DNA of 64,000 bases from Pseudomarimonas salicorniae (GTDB lineage: Bacteria; Pseudomonadota; Gammaproteobacteria; Xanthomonadales; Xanthomonadaceae). Below the pieces are notes generated by a model. It made no database searches. It was given only the letters and a program-made list of their open reading frames with translations, and was not told the origin of the DNA. Below are positions 1-9,461 of the stretch, piece after piece. The stretch's first letter is position 1. Every line of letters starts with the position of its first letter. The translations under genes and the position numbers were made by a program. The stretch covers positions 62,001 through 126,000 of the forward strand of contig NZ_JALNMH010000011.1 in the NCBI RefSeq assembly GCF_023156535.1, in the 5' to 3' direction.

Positions 1-1
1 C

Positions 2-1354
2 AAGGATTCCGAACTCGCCGCGGCCCAGGCGCGGGTCGCCGAGCTGGAGCAGGCTCTTGCCGCGGCTGGCCGGTCGGCCGCAGCGCCGGCCGAGGTCGAC
101 CAGCCGGCGCAGCCGCCGGCCGAGGCCTTGCCCGCCGAGGTTGCCCAGGTGGACCCTGCCCTGGTCGATCCCGCGGCCGAGGCCGGCGAGGAGGCCCCGG
201 CTGAATCGATTGACGGCATCGACCCCGCCGCCGAAGCGCCTGCAGAGGCACTGCCGTCCGAGGCACTGCCGTCCGAGGCATTGCCGGCCCCCGATTCGGC
301 TCCAGCCGAGCGTGCCCCGATCGAGACCGCGCCGGCCGAGCCGGTGGCCGAGCCCTGGTACCGCAACCCGCTGATCCTCGGCGGCGGTCTGGGCGTGCTG
401 CTGCTGGGCGGACTGCTTGCCTGGTTTGCCTCGCGCGGCAAGAAGGCCTCGCCGGCCAGGCCCGTGCGCGGCGGCAGCGTCGCCGACAGCTTCGCCGCCG
501 GTCCGGTCAGCGGCGCCGCGGTCGCGGCCGCCGGATCAGAAGAGGATGCCGAGGCCCAGATCCTGGTCGATGCCATCGCCGAGCAGCCGGATGACCTCAA
601 CCGGCACCTCGCCCTGGTCCGCCACTATTACGAGCAGCGCGACGCGTCCGGCTTCGAGGGCGCTGCAGAGGCGATGTACGCCCAGCTGTTCGACCCCGAG
701 GACCTGTCCTGGAAGCAGGTGCTGGTCATGGGCCGCGACCTGCTGCCCGACCACCCGCTGTTCGCGGCGGGCGCCGACGAGACTGAATCGTCCGAGGAGG
801 ACAGCACGTCCTACCGTCAGGACCTCGAGCTCGCCGACGAGGACGTCACCGACTCGCTGGACGAGCCGCAGCCGGCGCGCGACGGCGAGATCGAGTGGGA
901 AGCTCCCGGCGCCGTCTCCGGCGGCGACGACGAGGAAGGTTACGGTGCCCCGGAAGCCGCAGCGGCGGACGATGCCGACACCACCCAGACCTTCAGCCTG
1001 GACGACATCAACCGCATGGTCGAAGAGGACAACATCGACCAGGACAACGCGGTCACCGAGGAGATTCCCTCGGTGCCGGACGGTCTGCCGGGCGATATGG
1101 ACGACGCCGAACTGGCGGCCTCCGACGGCGGCGAGCCGCCTCCGCTGACCGATCTCGACTTCGACGGCGACGCCGAGCTGGCCGATGCCAATATCGATGC
1201 CGACGACGCCGCCGCCACCAAGCTCGAGCTGGCCCGCGCCTACCTCGACATGGGCGATGTCGAAGGTGCCCGCGGCATGCTCGAGGAGGTGGTCAACGAG
1301 GGCAATGCCGGTCAGCGCTCCGAGGCCAAGCGGCTGCTCGACGAGATCCGCTGA
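2..1354 (+). CDS. fimV: FimV-family pilus assembly hub protein, C-terminal part (5' end outside window)
   Basis: The reading frame is open from the first bases, so only the C-terminal ~450 residues are present; the periplasmic LysM part lies upstream. Visible in order are an Ala/Pro/Glu-rich linker with a short repeated unit (SEALP), one membrane segment (NPLILGGGLGVLLLGG, nt ~366-425) followed by basic residues, a long acidic cytoplasmic region, and a C-terminal TPR-like FimV domain (LELARAYLDMGDVEGARGML, then EAKRLLDEIR). This is the standard layout of FimV, the peptidoglycan-anchored protein that positions type IV pilus and type II secretion machinery and stimulates the cyclase CyaB in Pseudomonas. 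The following truA is the usual neighbour. The family call is firm; the N-terminus cannot be judged. Confidence 0.9.
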   Translation, partial: KDSELAAAQARVAELEQALAAAGRSAAAPAEVDQPAQPPAEALPAEVAQVDPALVDPAAEAGEEAPAESIDGIDPAAEAPAEALPSEALPSEALPAPDSAPAERAPIETAPAEPVAEPWYRNPLILGGGLGVLLLGGLLAWFASRGKKASPARPVRGGSVADSFAAGPVSGAAVAAAGSEEDAEAQILVDAIAEQPDDLNRHLALVRHYYEQRDASGFEGAAEAMYAQLFDPEDLSWKQVLVMGRDLLPDHPLFAAGADETESSEEDSTSYRQDLELADEDVTDSLDEPQPARDGEIEWEAPGAVSGGDDEEGYGAPEAAAADDADTTQTFSLDDINRMVEEDNIDQDNAVTEEIPSVPDGLPGDMDDAELAASDGGEPPPLTDLDFDGDAELADANIDADDAAATKLELARAYLDMGDVEGARGMLEEVVNEGNAGQRSEAKRLLDEIR

Positions 1355-1373
1355 GCGGCGGTCATGACACCCT

Positions 1374-1406
1374 GCGACGCCCGGCCCCGGCCGGGCGTCG
1401 CCTTTT
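1374..1406 (+). terminator. Rho-independent terminator after fimV
   Basis: A perfect 13 bp stem (GCGACGCCCGGCC paired with GGCCGGGCGTCGC) with a 2-nt nominal loop is followed by C and four Ts. It starts 19 bases after the fimV stop and ends 39 bases before truA, so fimV and truA are probably separate transcription units. Confidence 0.85.
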
Positions 1407-1445
1407 CCGGCAGCGCAGCCGCGCTGTCGATGGAACACCCGCTGC

Positions 1446-2210
1446 ATGCGACTTGCCCTTGGCATCGAGTACGACGGCACCGACTTCCTGGGCTGGCAGA
1501 GGCTGAGCCACGGACGCACCGTGCAACAGGTGCTGGAGGCGGCCCTGGGCAAGGTGGCCCATGCTCCGATCGAGGTGACCTGTGCGGGGCGCACCGACTC
1601 GGGCGTGCACGCGCTGCAACAGGTGGTTCATTTCGATACTGAGGCCGAACGCAGCGACTATGGCTGGATGATGGGCTGCAACAGCCTGCTCCCGCGCGCT
1701 GCCGCAGTGCGCTGGGTGCGCCCGGTGGAGGGCGAGTTCCACGCCCGCTACAGCGCCACTTCGCGGCGCTATCGCTACCGCATCCTCAACCGGCCGGCAC
1801 GGCCCGGCCTGCAGGCGCGCTTCCTGACCTGGGAGCGACGTCCGCTGGATGCCATCGCCATGCACCAGGCGGCCCAGGCGGTGGTCGGCGAGAACGATTT
1901 CTCGGCCTTCCGCACCGCGGCCTGCCAGGCCCCTCACGCCCGCCGGCGGATGATCGCCATCACGGTCGAACGCCAGGGCGAAGAGGTGCGCATCGACGTG
2001 GAAGCCAATGCCTTCCTTCACCACATGGTCCGCAACCTGGTCGGCAGCCTGCTGCCGATCGGCCGCGGCGAACGGCCTGTCGAATGGATGGCCGAACTGC
2101 TGGCCGGTCGCGACCGCAGCGTCGCCGGGCCGACGGCTCCCGCCGAGGGGCTCTGCTTTATCGGCCCGCGCTATCCAGACCGTTTCGGCATTCCGGAGCC
2201 CACGCCATGA
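1446..2210 (+). CDS. truA: tRNA pseudouridine(38-40) synthase TruA
   Basis: 254 residues, normal length. The N-terminus [18 protein letters not shown] is the family signature, and the catalytic aspartate is D51 in [11 protein letters not shown]. TruA converts U38-U40 in the anticodon arm of many tRNAs to pseudouridine in the cytoplasm. The gene follows the fimV terminator and its TGA overlaps the trpF ATG (ATGA), so it is co-transcribed and translationally coupled with trpF, as in many gammaproteobacteria. Confidence 0.97.
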   Translation: MRLALGIEYDGTDFLGWQRLSHGRTVQQVLEAALGKVAHAPIEVTCAGRTDSGVHALQQVVHFDTEAERSDYGWMMGCNSLLPRAAAVRWVRPVEGEFHARYSATSRRYRYRILNRPARPGLQARFLTWERRPLDAIAMHQAAQAVVGENDFSAFRTAACQAPHARRRMIAITVERQGEEVRIDVEANAFLHHMVRNLVGSLLPIGRGERPVEWMAELLAGRDRSVAGPTAPAEGLCFIGPRYPDRFGIPEPTP

Positions 2211-2866
2211 GCGCCCGCCGCACGCGGATCAAGTTCTGCGGCATGACCCGCCCGGAGGACATCGCCCTCGCAGTCAGCCTTGGCGTCGACGCTATCGGGC
2301 TTATCCTGGTCCCGGCCAGCCCGCGGGCGCTGGACCTTGCGCGGGCGGTCGACCTTCGCCGCACGATCCCGCCCCTGGTCACCTGCGTGGCCCTTGTCCG
2401 TGATGCCGAACCGGCCTTCGTTGCCGATGTGGTCGAGCGTTTGCGCCCCGACCTGCTCCAGTTCCACGGCCGTGAGCCGGCGGCGGACTGCCGCCGCGCC
2501 GGCCTGCGCTATCTGAAGGCGATCCCGATGGGCGACCCGGCGGCCGGCCTGCGCATGCTGGATGATCACACATCGGCGGCCGGATATGTGTTTGACTCGC
2601 ACGGCGTGGATGGCATCGGCGGAACCGGGCGGGTGTTCGACTGGAACCTGATCCCCGCCGGCGCGCGTCGATGCGCGATACTCGCCGGAGGGCTCGAGCC
2701 CGGCAACGTCGGCGACGCAGTGCGCGCAGTGCGGCCCTTCGCGGTGGACGTATCCAGCGGCATCGAGGCCCAGCCCGGCGTGAAGTGTCCGCAGCGCATG
2801 CGGGATTTCGTCGCGCAGGTGCGCGGCGCGGACGAATCGGAACCAGATCAAGGAGCAGAACAGTGA
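2207..2866 (+). CDS. trpF: Phosphoribosylanthranilate isomerase TrpF
   Basis: 219 residues. Start is the ATG overlapping the truA stop; the in-frame ORF extends further upstream but that part lies inside truA. Motifs: [13 protein letters not shown] at the N-terminus (catalytic Cys in KFCG), LLQFHG, and the phosphate-binding C-terminus with [11 protein letters not shown] and [14 protein letters not shown]. It performs the Amadori rearrangement of N-(5-phosphoribosyl)anthranilate in tryptophan synthesis. It overlaps trpB by four bases. trpE, trpG, trpD and trpC are not in the window, so the pathway is split over several loci. Confidence 0.96.
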   Translation: MSARRTRIKFCGMTRPEDIALAVSLGVDAIGLILVPASPRALDLARAVDLRRTIPPLVTCVALVRDAEPAFVADVVERLRPDLLQFHGREPAADCRRAGLRYLKAIPMGDPAAGLRMLDDHTSAAGYVFDSHGVDGIGGTGRVFDWNLIPAGARRCAILAGGLEPGNVGDAVRAVRPFAVDVSSGIEAQPGVKCPQRMRDFVAQVRGADESEPDQGAEQ

Positions 2867-4086
2867 ACGCGGTGGCGAAGGACAATCTCGATTTCCATGC
2901 CTTTCCGGATGCGCGGGGCCATTTCGGGCGCTACGGCGGCACCTTCGTGCCTGAAACCCTGATCGGACCCCTCAAGGAGCTGGACGCCGCCTATCGGCGC
3001 TACTCGAAGGATCCCGAGTTCCTCGACGAGCTGGAGCGCGACCTCAAGCACTACGTTGGCCGGCCGAGCCCGATCTATCTCGCCGCGGGTCTGACCCGCC
3101 ATGTCGGCGGCGCGAAGATCCTGCTCAAGCGGGAGGACCTGAACCACACCGGCGCGCACAAGATCAACAACACGATCGGTCAGGCCATGCTGGCCCAGCG
3201 CATGGGCAAGACCCGGATCATCGCCGAGACCGGTGCCGGCCAGCACGGTGTGGCCAGCGCCACGGTGGCCGCGCGGCTGGGCCTGAAGTGCGTGGTCTAC
3301 ATGGGCGCGGTCGACGTCGAGCGGCAGGCGATCAACGTCTACCGGATGAAGCTGCTCGGCGCCGAGGTGGTCCCGGTGCAGTCCGGCTCCAAGACCCTGA
3401 AGGACGCGCTGAACGAGGCGATGCGCGACTGGGTGACCAACGTCCGCGACACCTTCTACATCATCGGCACGGTGGCCGGGCCGCACCCCTATCCGACCCT
3501 GGTCCGCGACTTCAATGCGGTGGTCGGGCGCGAGGCGCGTGCGCAGATGCTCAGCGACTACGGCCGCTTGCCGGACGCCCTGGTCGCCTGCGTCGGCGGC
3601 GGGTCCAACGCGATCGGCATGTTCCACGCCTTCCTCAACGACCCCGGTGTGCGCATCGTCGGTGCCGAGGCGGCGGGCGAGGGCATCGGCAGCGGCATGC
3701 ATGCCGCCTCGCTGGTCGCCGGTCGACCCGGTGTGCTGCACGGCAACCGGACCTACCTGCTCTGCGACGACGACGGCCAGATCATCGAGACCCATTCGGT
3801 CTCGGCCGGTCTCGATTATCCGGGCGTCGGCCCCGAGCACGCCTTCCTCAAGGACGCCGGCCGCGCCGAGTACGTCGGCATCACCGATGCCGAGGCGCTT
3901 GAAGCCTTTCACCTGCTGGCCCGCACCGAAGGCATCCTGGCTGCGCTGGAGTCCAGCCACGCCATTGCCCAGGCGATCAAGCTTGCCCGCGAGCTGCCCA
4001 AGGACGCCCTGGTGCTCTGCAACCTCTCCGGTCGCGGCGACAAGGACGTCCATACCATCGCCAAGCGCGAGGGGATCACGCTTTAG
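2863..4086 (+). CDS. trpB: Tryptophan synthase beta chain TrpB
   Basis: 407 residues with a GTG start ([14 protein letters not shown]...) chosen because AGGAG lies at 2851-2855 and the GTGA overlaps the trpF stop; longer in-frame versions run into trpF. The PLP lysine is in [13 protein letters not shown], the phosphate-binding loop is [10 protein letters not shown], and the C-terminus has the SGRGDKD motif. The enzyme joins indole and L-serine in the alpha2beta2 complex. The partner trpA is separated by 250 bp of repeats, which is odd because the genes upstream overlap. Confidence 0.97.
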   Translation: MNAVAKDNLDFHAFPDARGHFGRYGGTFVPETLIGPLKELDAAYRRYSKDPEFLDELERDLKHYVGRPSPIYLAAGLTRHVGGAKILLKREDLNHTGAHKINNTIGQAMLAQRMGKTRIIAETGAGQHGVASATVAARLGLKCVVYMGAVDVERQAINVYRMKLLGAEVVPVQSGSKTLKDALNEAMRDWVTNVRDTFYIIGTVAGPHPYPTLVRDFNAVVGREARAQMLSDYGRLPDALVACVGGGSNAIGMFHAFLNDPGVRIVGAEAAGEGIGSGMHAASLVAGRPGVLHGNRTYLLCDDDGQIIETHSVSAGLDYPGVGPEHAFLKDAGRAEYVGITDAEALEAFHLLARTEGILAALESSHAIAQAIKLARELPKDALVLCNLSGRGDKDVHTIAKREGITL

Positions 4087-4088
4087 CT

Positions 4089-4210
4089 CAGGGTTCGGCC
4101 GCTGCGCGGCAACGGTGGCCCTGCCACCTGCGCCTTCGCTTCGCTCGGTCAGGGTTCGGCCGCTGCGCGGCAACGGTGGCTTTGCCACCTGCGCCTTCGC
4201 TTCGCTCGGT
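4089..4210. repeat. 61-bp tandem duplication between trpB and trpA
   Basis: Two adjacent 61-bp units (4089-4149 and 4150-4210) differ only at two bases in the loop of an internal hairpin: GGTGGCCCTGCCACC in the first and GGTGGCTTTGCCACC in the second. Each unit begins CAGGGTTCGGCCGCTGCGCG and ends CTTCGCTTCGCTCGGT. The unit resembles part of the 13.9-14.2 kb element (GGTGGGCCCGCCACC then CGCCTTCCGCTCGGC). No gene is seen in 4087-4336. Confidence 0.9.
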
Positions 4211-4300
4211 CAGGGCTTCGCGACAGGGGGCGTGGACGCCGGAGCGGGTCTCCCGCTGCGGTCAGGCGCGTCGTTCTCCGAGCGACCTGCGTGCCCTTTC

Positions 4301-4328
4301 GAATCACGAATCACAAATCACGAATCAC
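4301..4328. repeat. Heptamer array (GAATCAC) x4 directly upstream of trpA
   Basis: Four tandem 7-bp units: GAATCAC, GAATCAC, AAATCAC, GAATCAC. The array ends 8 bases before the trpA ATG and occupies the position where a Shine-Dalgarno sequence would lie; no purine-rich ribosome binding site is visible. An identical-length array precedes nuoE. Confidence 0.9.
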
Positions 4329-4336
4329 GCCAAACA

Positions 4337-5146
4337 ATGACCCGAATCGACCAACGCTTCTCCGAACTTGCCGCGCAGGGCCGCAAGGCCCTGGTGCCCT
4401 TCATCACCTGCGGTGATCCATCCCTCGAGGCCACGGTGCCGGTCATGCATGCCCTGGTCGGAGCCGGCGCGGACGTGATCGAGCTGGGCGTGCCGTTCTC
4501 CGATCCGCAGGCCGACGGCCCGGTGATCCAGCGCAGCAGCGAGCGGGCCCTGACCCGCAAGGTCGGGCTGCGCCAGGTGCTGGAATGCTGTCGGCGCTTT
4601 CGCGACGCTGACGCCAAGACTCCCGTGGTGCTGATGGGCTACCTGAACCCGATGGAGATCTTCGGCCTGGAGGCCTTCGCCAAGGCGGCGCGAGAGGCCG
4701 GGGTCGACGGCGTGCTGGTGGTCGATTGCCCGCCGGAAGAGGCGGAGTCGCTGAAGCAGACCCTGTCCGAGGCCGGCGTGCAGCTGATCCTGCTCGCTTC
4801 GCCGACCACCACAGACGAACGCCTGGCGCTCATCGGGGAGCTCTCCGAAGGCTATCTCTACTACGTCTCCTTCGCCGGCGTGACCGGCGCCAGCAGCCTC
4901 GACACGAACGAGGTTTCCGGCCGGGTCGATGCGGTCCGCGCCCACTGCCGGACTCCCATCGCAGTGGGCTTCGGAGTCAAGGACGGCGACAGCGCACGCC
5001 GCGCCGCCGAGCGCGCCGACGGTGTGGTGATCGGCAGCGCCCTGGTTGCCCATCTGGCCGAAGCCGGCGATCCGGAGTCGGCGGCCGACGCGGCCCGTGA
5101 CTTCCTCGCCCCCATCCGCGCGGCGCTGGACGGCGCAAACGGCTAA
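4337..5146 (+). CDS. trpA: Tryptophan synthase alpha chain TrpA
   Basis: 269 residues, normal length. Start MTRIDQRFSELAAQGRKALVPFITCGDP matches the family; the frame continues far upstream only as a shadow inside trpB. The catalytic Glu is in VIELGVPFSDPQADGP, the second acidic residue in VLVVDCPPEEA, and the phosphate loop is AVGFGVKDGD. It cleaves indole-3-glycerol phosphate to indole and passes indole to TrpB. Unlike the other trp genes here it is preceded by 250 bp of repetitive DNA and has no clear ribosome binding site. Confidence 0.96.
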   Translation: MTRIDQRFSELAAQGRKALVPFITCGDPSLEATVPVMHALVGAGADVIELGVPFSDPQADGPVIQRSSERALTRKVGLRQVLECCRRFRDADAKTPVVLMGYLNPMEIFGLEAFAKAAREAGVDGVLVVDCPPEEAESLKQTLSEAGVQLILLASPTTTDERLALIGELSEGYLYYVSFAGVTGASSLDTNEVSGRVDAVRAHCRTPIAVGFGVKDGDSARRAAERADGVVIGSALVAHLAEAGDPESAADAARDFLAPIRAALDGANG

Positions 5147-5197
5147 ACTCCCGGTCTTGGGCGCCTGCTGGCGCCGGGATTGGTCAGGGGGAGAACC

Positions 5198-6073
5198 TTG
5201 AGCTGGCTGCAGAAACTGATGCCTTCGCGCATCCGAACCGAGGGTGGCAACAAGCGCCAGGTGCCCGAAGGGCTGTGGGAGAAGTGCGAGGCCTGCACCG
5301 CGGTGCTCTACAAGCCCGAGATGGAGCGCAACCTGCACGTGTGTCCGAAGTGCGGTCACCACATGCAGATCGGCGCCCGCGAGCGCCTTGACGCGCTGTT
5401 CGACAAGGGCAGCGCGGTGGAGCTGGACGCCAACCTCGAGCCGGTCGATGCGCTGAAGTTCCGCGATTCCAAGAAGTACCCGGACCGCATCCGCGCCGCG
5501 CAGAAGCAGACCGGCGAAAAGGATGCGCTGATCAGCATGAGCGGCCGCCTGAAGGGCCTGCCGCTGACCGCCTGCGCGTTTGAGTTCAAGTACATGGGTG
5601 GCTCGATGGGCTCGGTGGTCGGCGAGAAGTTCGCCCGCGCCGCCGAGCATGCCCTGGCCGAGCGCACCTCCCTGGTCTGCTTCTCGGCCACCGGCGGCGC
5701 GCGCATGCAGGAGGGACTGCTGTCCCTGATGCAGATGGCCAAGAGCTCGGCGGCGCTCGGCCGCCTGCGCGCCGCTGGTCTGCCCTACATCTCGATCATG
5801 ACCCACCCGACCACCGGGGGCGTCTCGGCCAGCCTCGCCATGCTCGGCGACATCAACATGGCCGAGCCCGGCGCCCTGATCGGCTTCGCCGGCCAGCGGG
5901 TGATCGAGCAGACCGTGCGCGAGACCCTGCCCGATGGCTTCCAGCGCGCGGAGTTCCTGCTCGACCATGGCGCCATCGATCAGATCGTCGACCGTCGTCA
6001 GCTGCGTGACCGTCTTGCCAGCCTGCTGGCCATGCTGAGCCGTGCCCAGCGCCCCGAAGCGAGCGGGGAATAG
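5198..6073 (+). CDS. accD: Acetyl-CoA carboxylase carboxyltransferase subunit beta AccD
   Basis: 291 residues from a TTG start ([13 protein letters not shown]), chosen because the run AGGGGGAGA at 5186-5194 gives a good ribosome binding site and the family begins this way. A C4 zinc finger is complete (C30, C33, C49, C52), followed by the crotonase-like carboxyltransferase core ([47 protein letters not shown]). AccD with AccA transfers CO2 from biotinyl-BCCP to acetyl-CoA to make malonyl-CoA. A GC-rich hairpin (GGCGCC-TGCT-GGCGCC, 5160-5175) lies in its leader. glmM follows after two bases. Confidence 0.97.
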   Translation: MSWLQKLMPSRIRTEGGNKRQVPEGLWEKCEACTAVLYKPEMERNLHVCPKCGHHMQIGARERLDALFDKGSAVELDANLEPVDALKFRDSKKYPDRIRAAQKQTGEKDALISMSGRLKGLPLTACAFEFKYMGGSMGSVVGEKFARAAEHALAERTSLVCFSATGGARMQEGLLSLMQMAKSSAALGRLRAAGLPYISIMTHPTTGGVSASLAMLGDINMAEPGALIGFAGQRVIEQTVRETLPDGFQRAEFLLDHGAIDQIVDRRQLRDRLASLLAMLSRAQRPEASGE

Positions 6074-6075
6074 GC

Positions 6076-7416
6076 ATGGCGAGGCGGTACTTCGGCACCG
6101 ACGGCATCCGCGGTCGGGTCGGCGACGGCGTGATCAATCCCGAGTTCATGCTGCGCCTGGGCAATGCGCTCGGTCGCGTGCTGTCGGCCGAAGGACGTCC
6201 GCATCCCAGCGTGGTGATCGGCAAGGACACGCGGATCTCCGGCTACATGTTCGAATCGGCCCTGGAGGCGGGCCTGGTCGCGGCCGGTGCCCACGTGCGC
6301 CTGCTCGGCCCGATGCCGACGCCTGCGGTCGCCCAGCTGACCCGTTCGCTGCGGGCCGATGCCGGCATCGTGATCAGCGCGTCGCACAATCCGCACGAGG
6401 ACAACGGCATCAAGCTGTTCTCGGCGCGCGGCGAGAAGCTCGACGACGCCACCGAGCTGGCCATCGAGGAAGCGCTGGACTCGCCGCTGGCCACCCGCGG
6501 CTCCGAACACCTCGGCAAGGCGAGCCGGATCGAGGACGCCGCCGCCCGCTACGTCGAGTTTTGCAAGGCGTCGGTACCCTCTGACCTGTCCCTGCACGGC
6601 CTGCGCATCGCCCTCGATTGCGCGCACGGCGCCACCTACCACGTCGCGCCGAGGGTCTTCCGTGAGCTGGGCGCCGAGGTCGATGCAATCGGCGTCGCGC
6701 CGGACGGGCTGAACATCAATCGCGAGGTCGGCTCGACTTCGCCGGCGGCCTTGTCCCGTCACGTACTGGCCAGCGGCGCCGACGTCGGCATCGCCTTCGA
6801 CGGCGACGGCGACCGGGTGCAGATGGTCGACCGCCTCGGCAACCTGGTCGACGGCGATGCGCTGCTCTACGTGCTGGCCAGCGCGTGGAAGCGCAGTGGC
6901 CGGCTGAAGGGCCCCGTGGTCGGTACCCTGATGACCAACTTCGGGCTGGAGCAGGCCCTGGGCGTGCAGGGCATCGAGTTCCGCCGGGTCAAGGTCGGTG
7001 ACCGCTACGTCCACCAGGCTCTGGTCGCGGAAGGCGGCATCCTCGGGGGTGAGACCTCGGGCCACGTGCTGTGCCTGGACCGCGCTTCGACCGGTGATGG
7101 CATTGTCGCCGCGCTGCAGGTGATGGAAGTGCTGGCGCAGCGGGGCCTGGGCCTGCGTGAGGCGCTGGAGGGGCTGCATACGGTTCCGCAGAAGACGGTC
7201 AACCTGAAGCTCGCGCCCGGCAGCAAGCCGCTCGAGGCAGAATGCGTGAAGCGCGAGCTGGCCTACGCCCAGTCCCAGCTGGAGGGGCGGGGCAGGGTGG
7301 TGCTGCGGCCCTCGGGCACCGAGCCCGTGGTCCGGGTGACCGTTGAGGCCGATGACGCCGCGGTCATGCAGCAGATTCTCGACCGCCTGTCCGAGGCGGT
7401 ACGCGCCGCCGCCTGA
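6076..7416 (+). CDS. glmM: Phosphoglucosamine mutase GlmM
   Basis: 446 residues, full length. The active-site phosphoserine is S103 in ISASHNP; the metal-binding loop is FDGDGDR, the sugar-binding loop is GGETSGH and the phosphate-binding C-terminal loop is [11 protein letters not shown]. It converts glucosamine-6-phosphate to glucosamine-1-phosphate for UDP-GlcNAc synthesis. It lies two bases after accD, so both are probably one unit. In many relatives glmM is close to tpiA-secG-tRNA-Leu; here they are about 6.8 kb apart, with an accessory block between. Confidence 0.97.
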   Translation: MARRYFGTDGIRGRVGDGVINPEFMLRLGNALGRVLSAEGRPHPSVVIGKDTRISGYMFESALEAGLVAAGAHVRLLGPMPTPAVAQLTRSLRADAGIVISASHNPHEDNGIKLFSARGEKLDDATELAIEEALDSPLATRGSEHLGKASRIEDAAARYVEFCKASVPSDLSLHGLRIALDCAHGATYHVAPRVFRELGAEVDAIGVAPDGLNINREVGSTSPAALSRHVLASGADVGIAFDGDGDRVQMVDRLGNLVDGDALLYVLASAWKRSGRLKGPVVGTLMTNFGLEQALGVQGIEFRRVKVGDRYVHQALVAEGGILGGETSGHVLCLDRASTGDGIVAALQVMEVLAQRGLGLREALEGLHTVPQKTVNLKLAPGSKPLEAECVKRELAYAQSQLEGRGRVVLRPSGTEPVVRVTVEADDAAVMQQILDRLSEAVRAAA

Positions 7417-7464
7417 GCCGCAGCGGCGGGGGAAGTTCCCATCGCGCGTGGGTCACGCGGGCCC

Positions 7465-7470
7465 TACAAT
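7465..7470 (+). promoter_or_regulatory. Candidate -10 element (TACAAT) for the oxygenase gene
   Basis: TACAAT lies 31 bases before the ATG at 7502. No good -35 hexamer is seen, so this is only a likely sigma-70 -10 box. Confidence 0.35.
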
Positions 7471-7501
7471 GGCCGGTCTGAATTCTTCCCGGATCCGCCC
7501 G

Positions 7502-8437
7502 ATGCACCGCATTCCCACCCTCGACATCCGTCGCTTCGACTCCGACCGAACGGCCTTCGTCGCCGAGATCGGCGCTGCCTACCGGGAATGGGGCTTCTGC
7601 GGAATCAGCCACCACGGCATCCCGACCGCGACCATCGACGCCGCCTACCAGGCGTTCAAGGCGTTCTTCGCCCTGCCTGACGAGGTCAAGCGCCGCTACC
7701 ACCTGCCCGGTACCGGCGGCGCCCGCGGCTACACGCCGTTCGGCATCGAGACCGCCAAGGATTCGAAGTTCCCCGACCTGAAGGAGTTCTGGCATGTCGG
7801 CCGGGAGATCCCGCGGGATTCGAAGTACGCGGACGTGATGCCGGCCAACGTCTGGCCCGAGGAGATCGACGGTTTCCGCAAGGCCGCGCTCGATCTCTAC
7901 AACGCGCTGGACGGACTCGGCTCCCGCGTGCTCAGCGCACTGGCCCTGCACATCGGCCTCGCCGAGGACTACTTCGCCGACAAGACCGACTTCGGCAATT
8001 CGATCCTGCGCCCGATCCACTACCCGCCGATCACCGCGCCCGACATTCCCAATGTGCGCGCAGGCGCCCACGAGGACATCAACCTGATCACCCTGCTGGT
8101 CGGTGCCAGCTCGGCCGGCCTCGAGGTGCGCTCGACCCAGGGCGAGTGGGTGCCCTTCACCGCGGACGGCGACACCATCGTGGTCAATATCGGCGACATG
8201 CTGCAGCGCCTGACCAATCACGTGTATCCGTCGACCACCCACCGGGTCACCAATCCCCCGGGCGACGCCGCGCGCCAGCCGCGCTACTCGACGCCGTTCT
8301 TCCTGCACCCGAACCCGGATTTCATGATCGAGACGCTGCCCTCCTGCATCAGCGCCGACAATCCGAACCGCTACCCGCAGCCGATCAGCTCGCACGAGTA
8401 CCTGCTCGAGCGGCTGCGCGAGATCAAGCTGATCTGA
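7502..8437 (+). CDS. 2-oxoglutarate/Fe(II)-dependent dioxygenase of the isopenicillin N synthase family
   Basis: 311 residues from the ATG giving MHRIPTLDIRRFDSD. The DIOX_N domain (WGFCGISHHGI, FFALPDEVKRRYH) is followed by a double-stranded beta-helix core with the iron ligands H190-x-D192 (AHEDINLITLLVG) and H247 (STTHRV), and the 2-oxoglutarate-binding R261-Y-S263. All cofactor residues are present, so it should be active. The family spans ethylene-forming, flavonoid-type and antibiotic-type oxygenases; the substrate cannot be told. It ends two bases before a heptamer repeat and faces a convergent SDR gene. An upstream in-frame ATG at 7469 is less likely because it overlaps the probable promoter. 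Confidence 0.88.
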   Translation: MHRIPTLDIRRFDSDRTAFVAEIGAAYREWGFCGISHHGIPTATIDAAYQAFKAFFALPDEVKRRYHLPGTGGARGYTPFGIETAKDSKFPDLKEFWHVGREIPRDSKYADVMPANVWPEEIDGFRKAALDLYNALDGLGSRVLSALALHIGLAEDYFADKTDFGNSILRPIHYPPITAPDIPNVRAGAHEDINLITLLVGASSAGLEVRSTQGEWVPFTADGDTIVVNIGDMLQRLTNHVYPSTTHRVTNPPGDAARQPRYSTPFFLHPNPDFMIETLPSCISADNPNRYPQPISSHEYLLERLREIKLI

Positions 8438-8438
8438 G

Positions 8439-8584
8439 GGCTCAGGGGCTAGGGGCTAGGGCTCAGAAGAGCGGGATGACGCGAAGACGTGGCTCTATGC
8501 TTCTTTCCTGAGCCCCAGGCCCTGAGCCCTAGCCCCTAGTTTCTGAGCCCTGAGCCCTGAGCCCTAGTCCCTGAGCCCTACGCC
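8439..8584. repeat. Inverted heptamer arrays between convergent genes
   Basis: Four 7-bp units in one orientation (8439-8466: GGCTCAG, GGGCTAG, GGGCTAG, GGCTCAG), a 41-base spacer, then eleven in-phase units in the opposite orientation (8508-8584, consensus CTGAGCC or CTAGCCC). The transcript from either strand could form a long stem. The arrays fill the whole 151-base gap between the convergent oxygenase and SDR genes and may act as a bidirectional transcript end. Confidence 0.9.
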
Positions 8585-8588
8585 CTCC

Positions 8589-9392
8589 TCACAACTTCCT
8601 GAAATCCTTCGAGCGCTTGGCGACCAGCTTCAGGGCCATGCGGTCGGGCATCAGCGCGGTGAGGGTCTTGATCACCCGATTCACCTTGCCGGGCACCCAG
8701 ACGATCTCGCCGCGCTCCCAGGCGTCGAGGCCCTCGCGGACGACGTCTTCGGCCTGCATCCACATGTAGTCCGGCATCTTCGATACCTGGTCGCGGGTGC
8801 CGGTGACGTCGTGGAACTCCGAGTAGGTGAAGCCCGGGCACAGGGCGCAGACGCGCATGCCATGTTCGGCGTTCTCCAGCGCCAGCGACTGCGAGAACTT
8901 GATCATGAAGCTCTTCGCCGCCGCGTACAGCGTGTGCCCGGCGGAGCCCGGCACGTGGCCGGCCAGCGAGGCCACGTTGATGACGCCGCCGGCGTTGCGC
9001 TGCAGCTGCGGCAGGAAGCGCCAGCTCAGCTCGCAGACCGCGGTGATCATGATCTGCAGGAAGCGGGCGTGAGTCTCCCAGTCGACCGAGCCGTAGGTCC
9101 CGGGCACGCCGTAGCCGGCGTTGTTGACCAGCAACCCGACCTCGATGCCTTGCTCGGCCACGGCGTCGAGCAGCTGCGTCGGCGCCTCGGGGTCTTCCAG
9201 ATCGGCCACCAGTACCCTGCAGTCGACCTGCTTGGACAGCTCTTCACGCAGGGCTTCCAGGCGGTCGGCGCGCCGGGCGGTGAGGATCAGGGGATGTCCC
9301 CGGCGGGCCAGCTCGCGGGCCAGGGCCGCGCCGATGCCTGCCGAGGCTCCGGTGACCAGCGCGTGGCCGCGCGCTTCGACTGCTGCGTGCAT
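8589..9392 (-). CDS. Short-chain dehydrogenase/reductase (classical SDR)
   Basis: 267 residues. Rossmann motif TGASAGIG (residues ~19-26), a following R-R-A-D-R that suggests NADP preference, NNAG, a Ser in NVASLAG and the catalytic Y-x3-K in LYAAAKSF. It resembles DltE/YqjQ-type reductases of unknown substrate. The ATG is preceded by GGAG at a suitable distance. It is convergent with the oxygenase and divergent from the cupredoxin gene at 9462, with only 69 bases between the two start codons. Substrate not inferable. Confidence 0.88.
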   Translation of the reverse strand: MHAAVEARGHALVTGASAGIGAALARELARRGHPLILTARRADRLEALREELSKQVDCRVLVADLEDPEAPTQLLDAVAEQGIEVGLLVNNAGYGVPGTYGSVDWETHARFLQIMITAVCELSWRFLPQLQRNAGGVINVASLAGHVPGSAGHTLYAAAKSFMIKFSQSLALENAEHGMRVCALCPGFTYSEFHDVTGTRDQVSKMPDYMWMQAEDVVREGLDAWERGEIVWVPGKVNRVIKTLTALMPDRMALKLVAKRSKDFRKL

Positions 9393-9461
9393 GGAGATCT
9401 CCTCGGCGTCGTCATGAATGCGCCGCTATGATGGCCGACGACAGCCTGGCTGGACAGCGAC

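Noticed and set aside
8439-8584. Possible CRISPR array in the heptamer repeats
   Set aside because: Units are 7 bp and contiguous with no spacers, and no cas genes are present.
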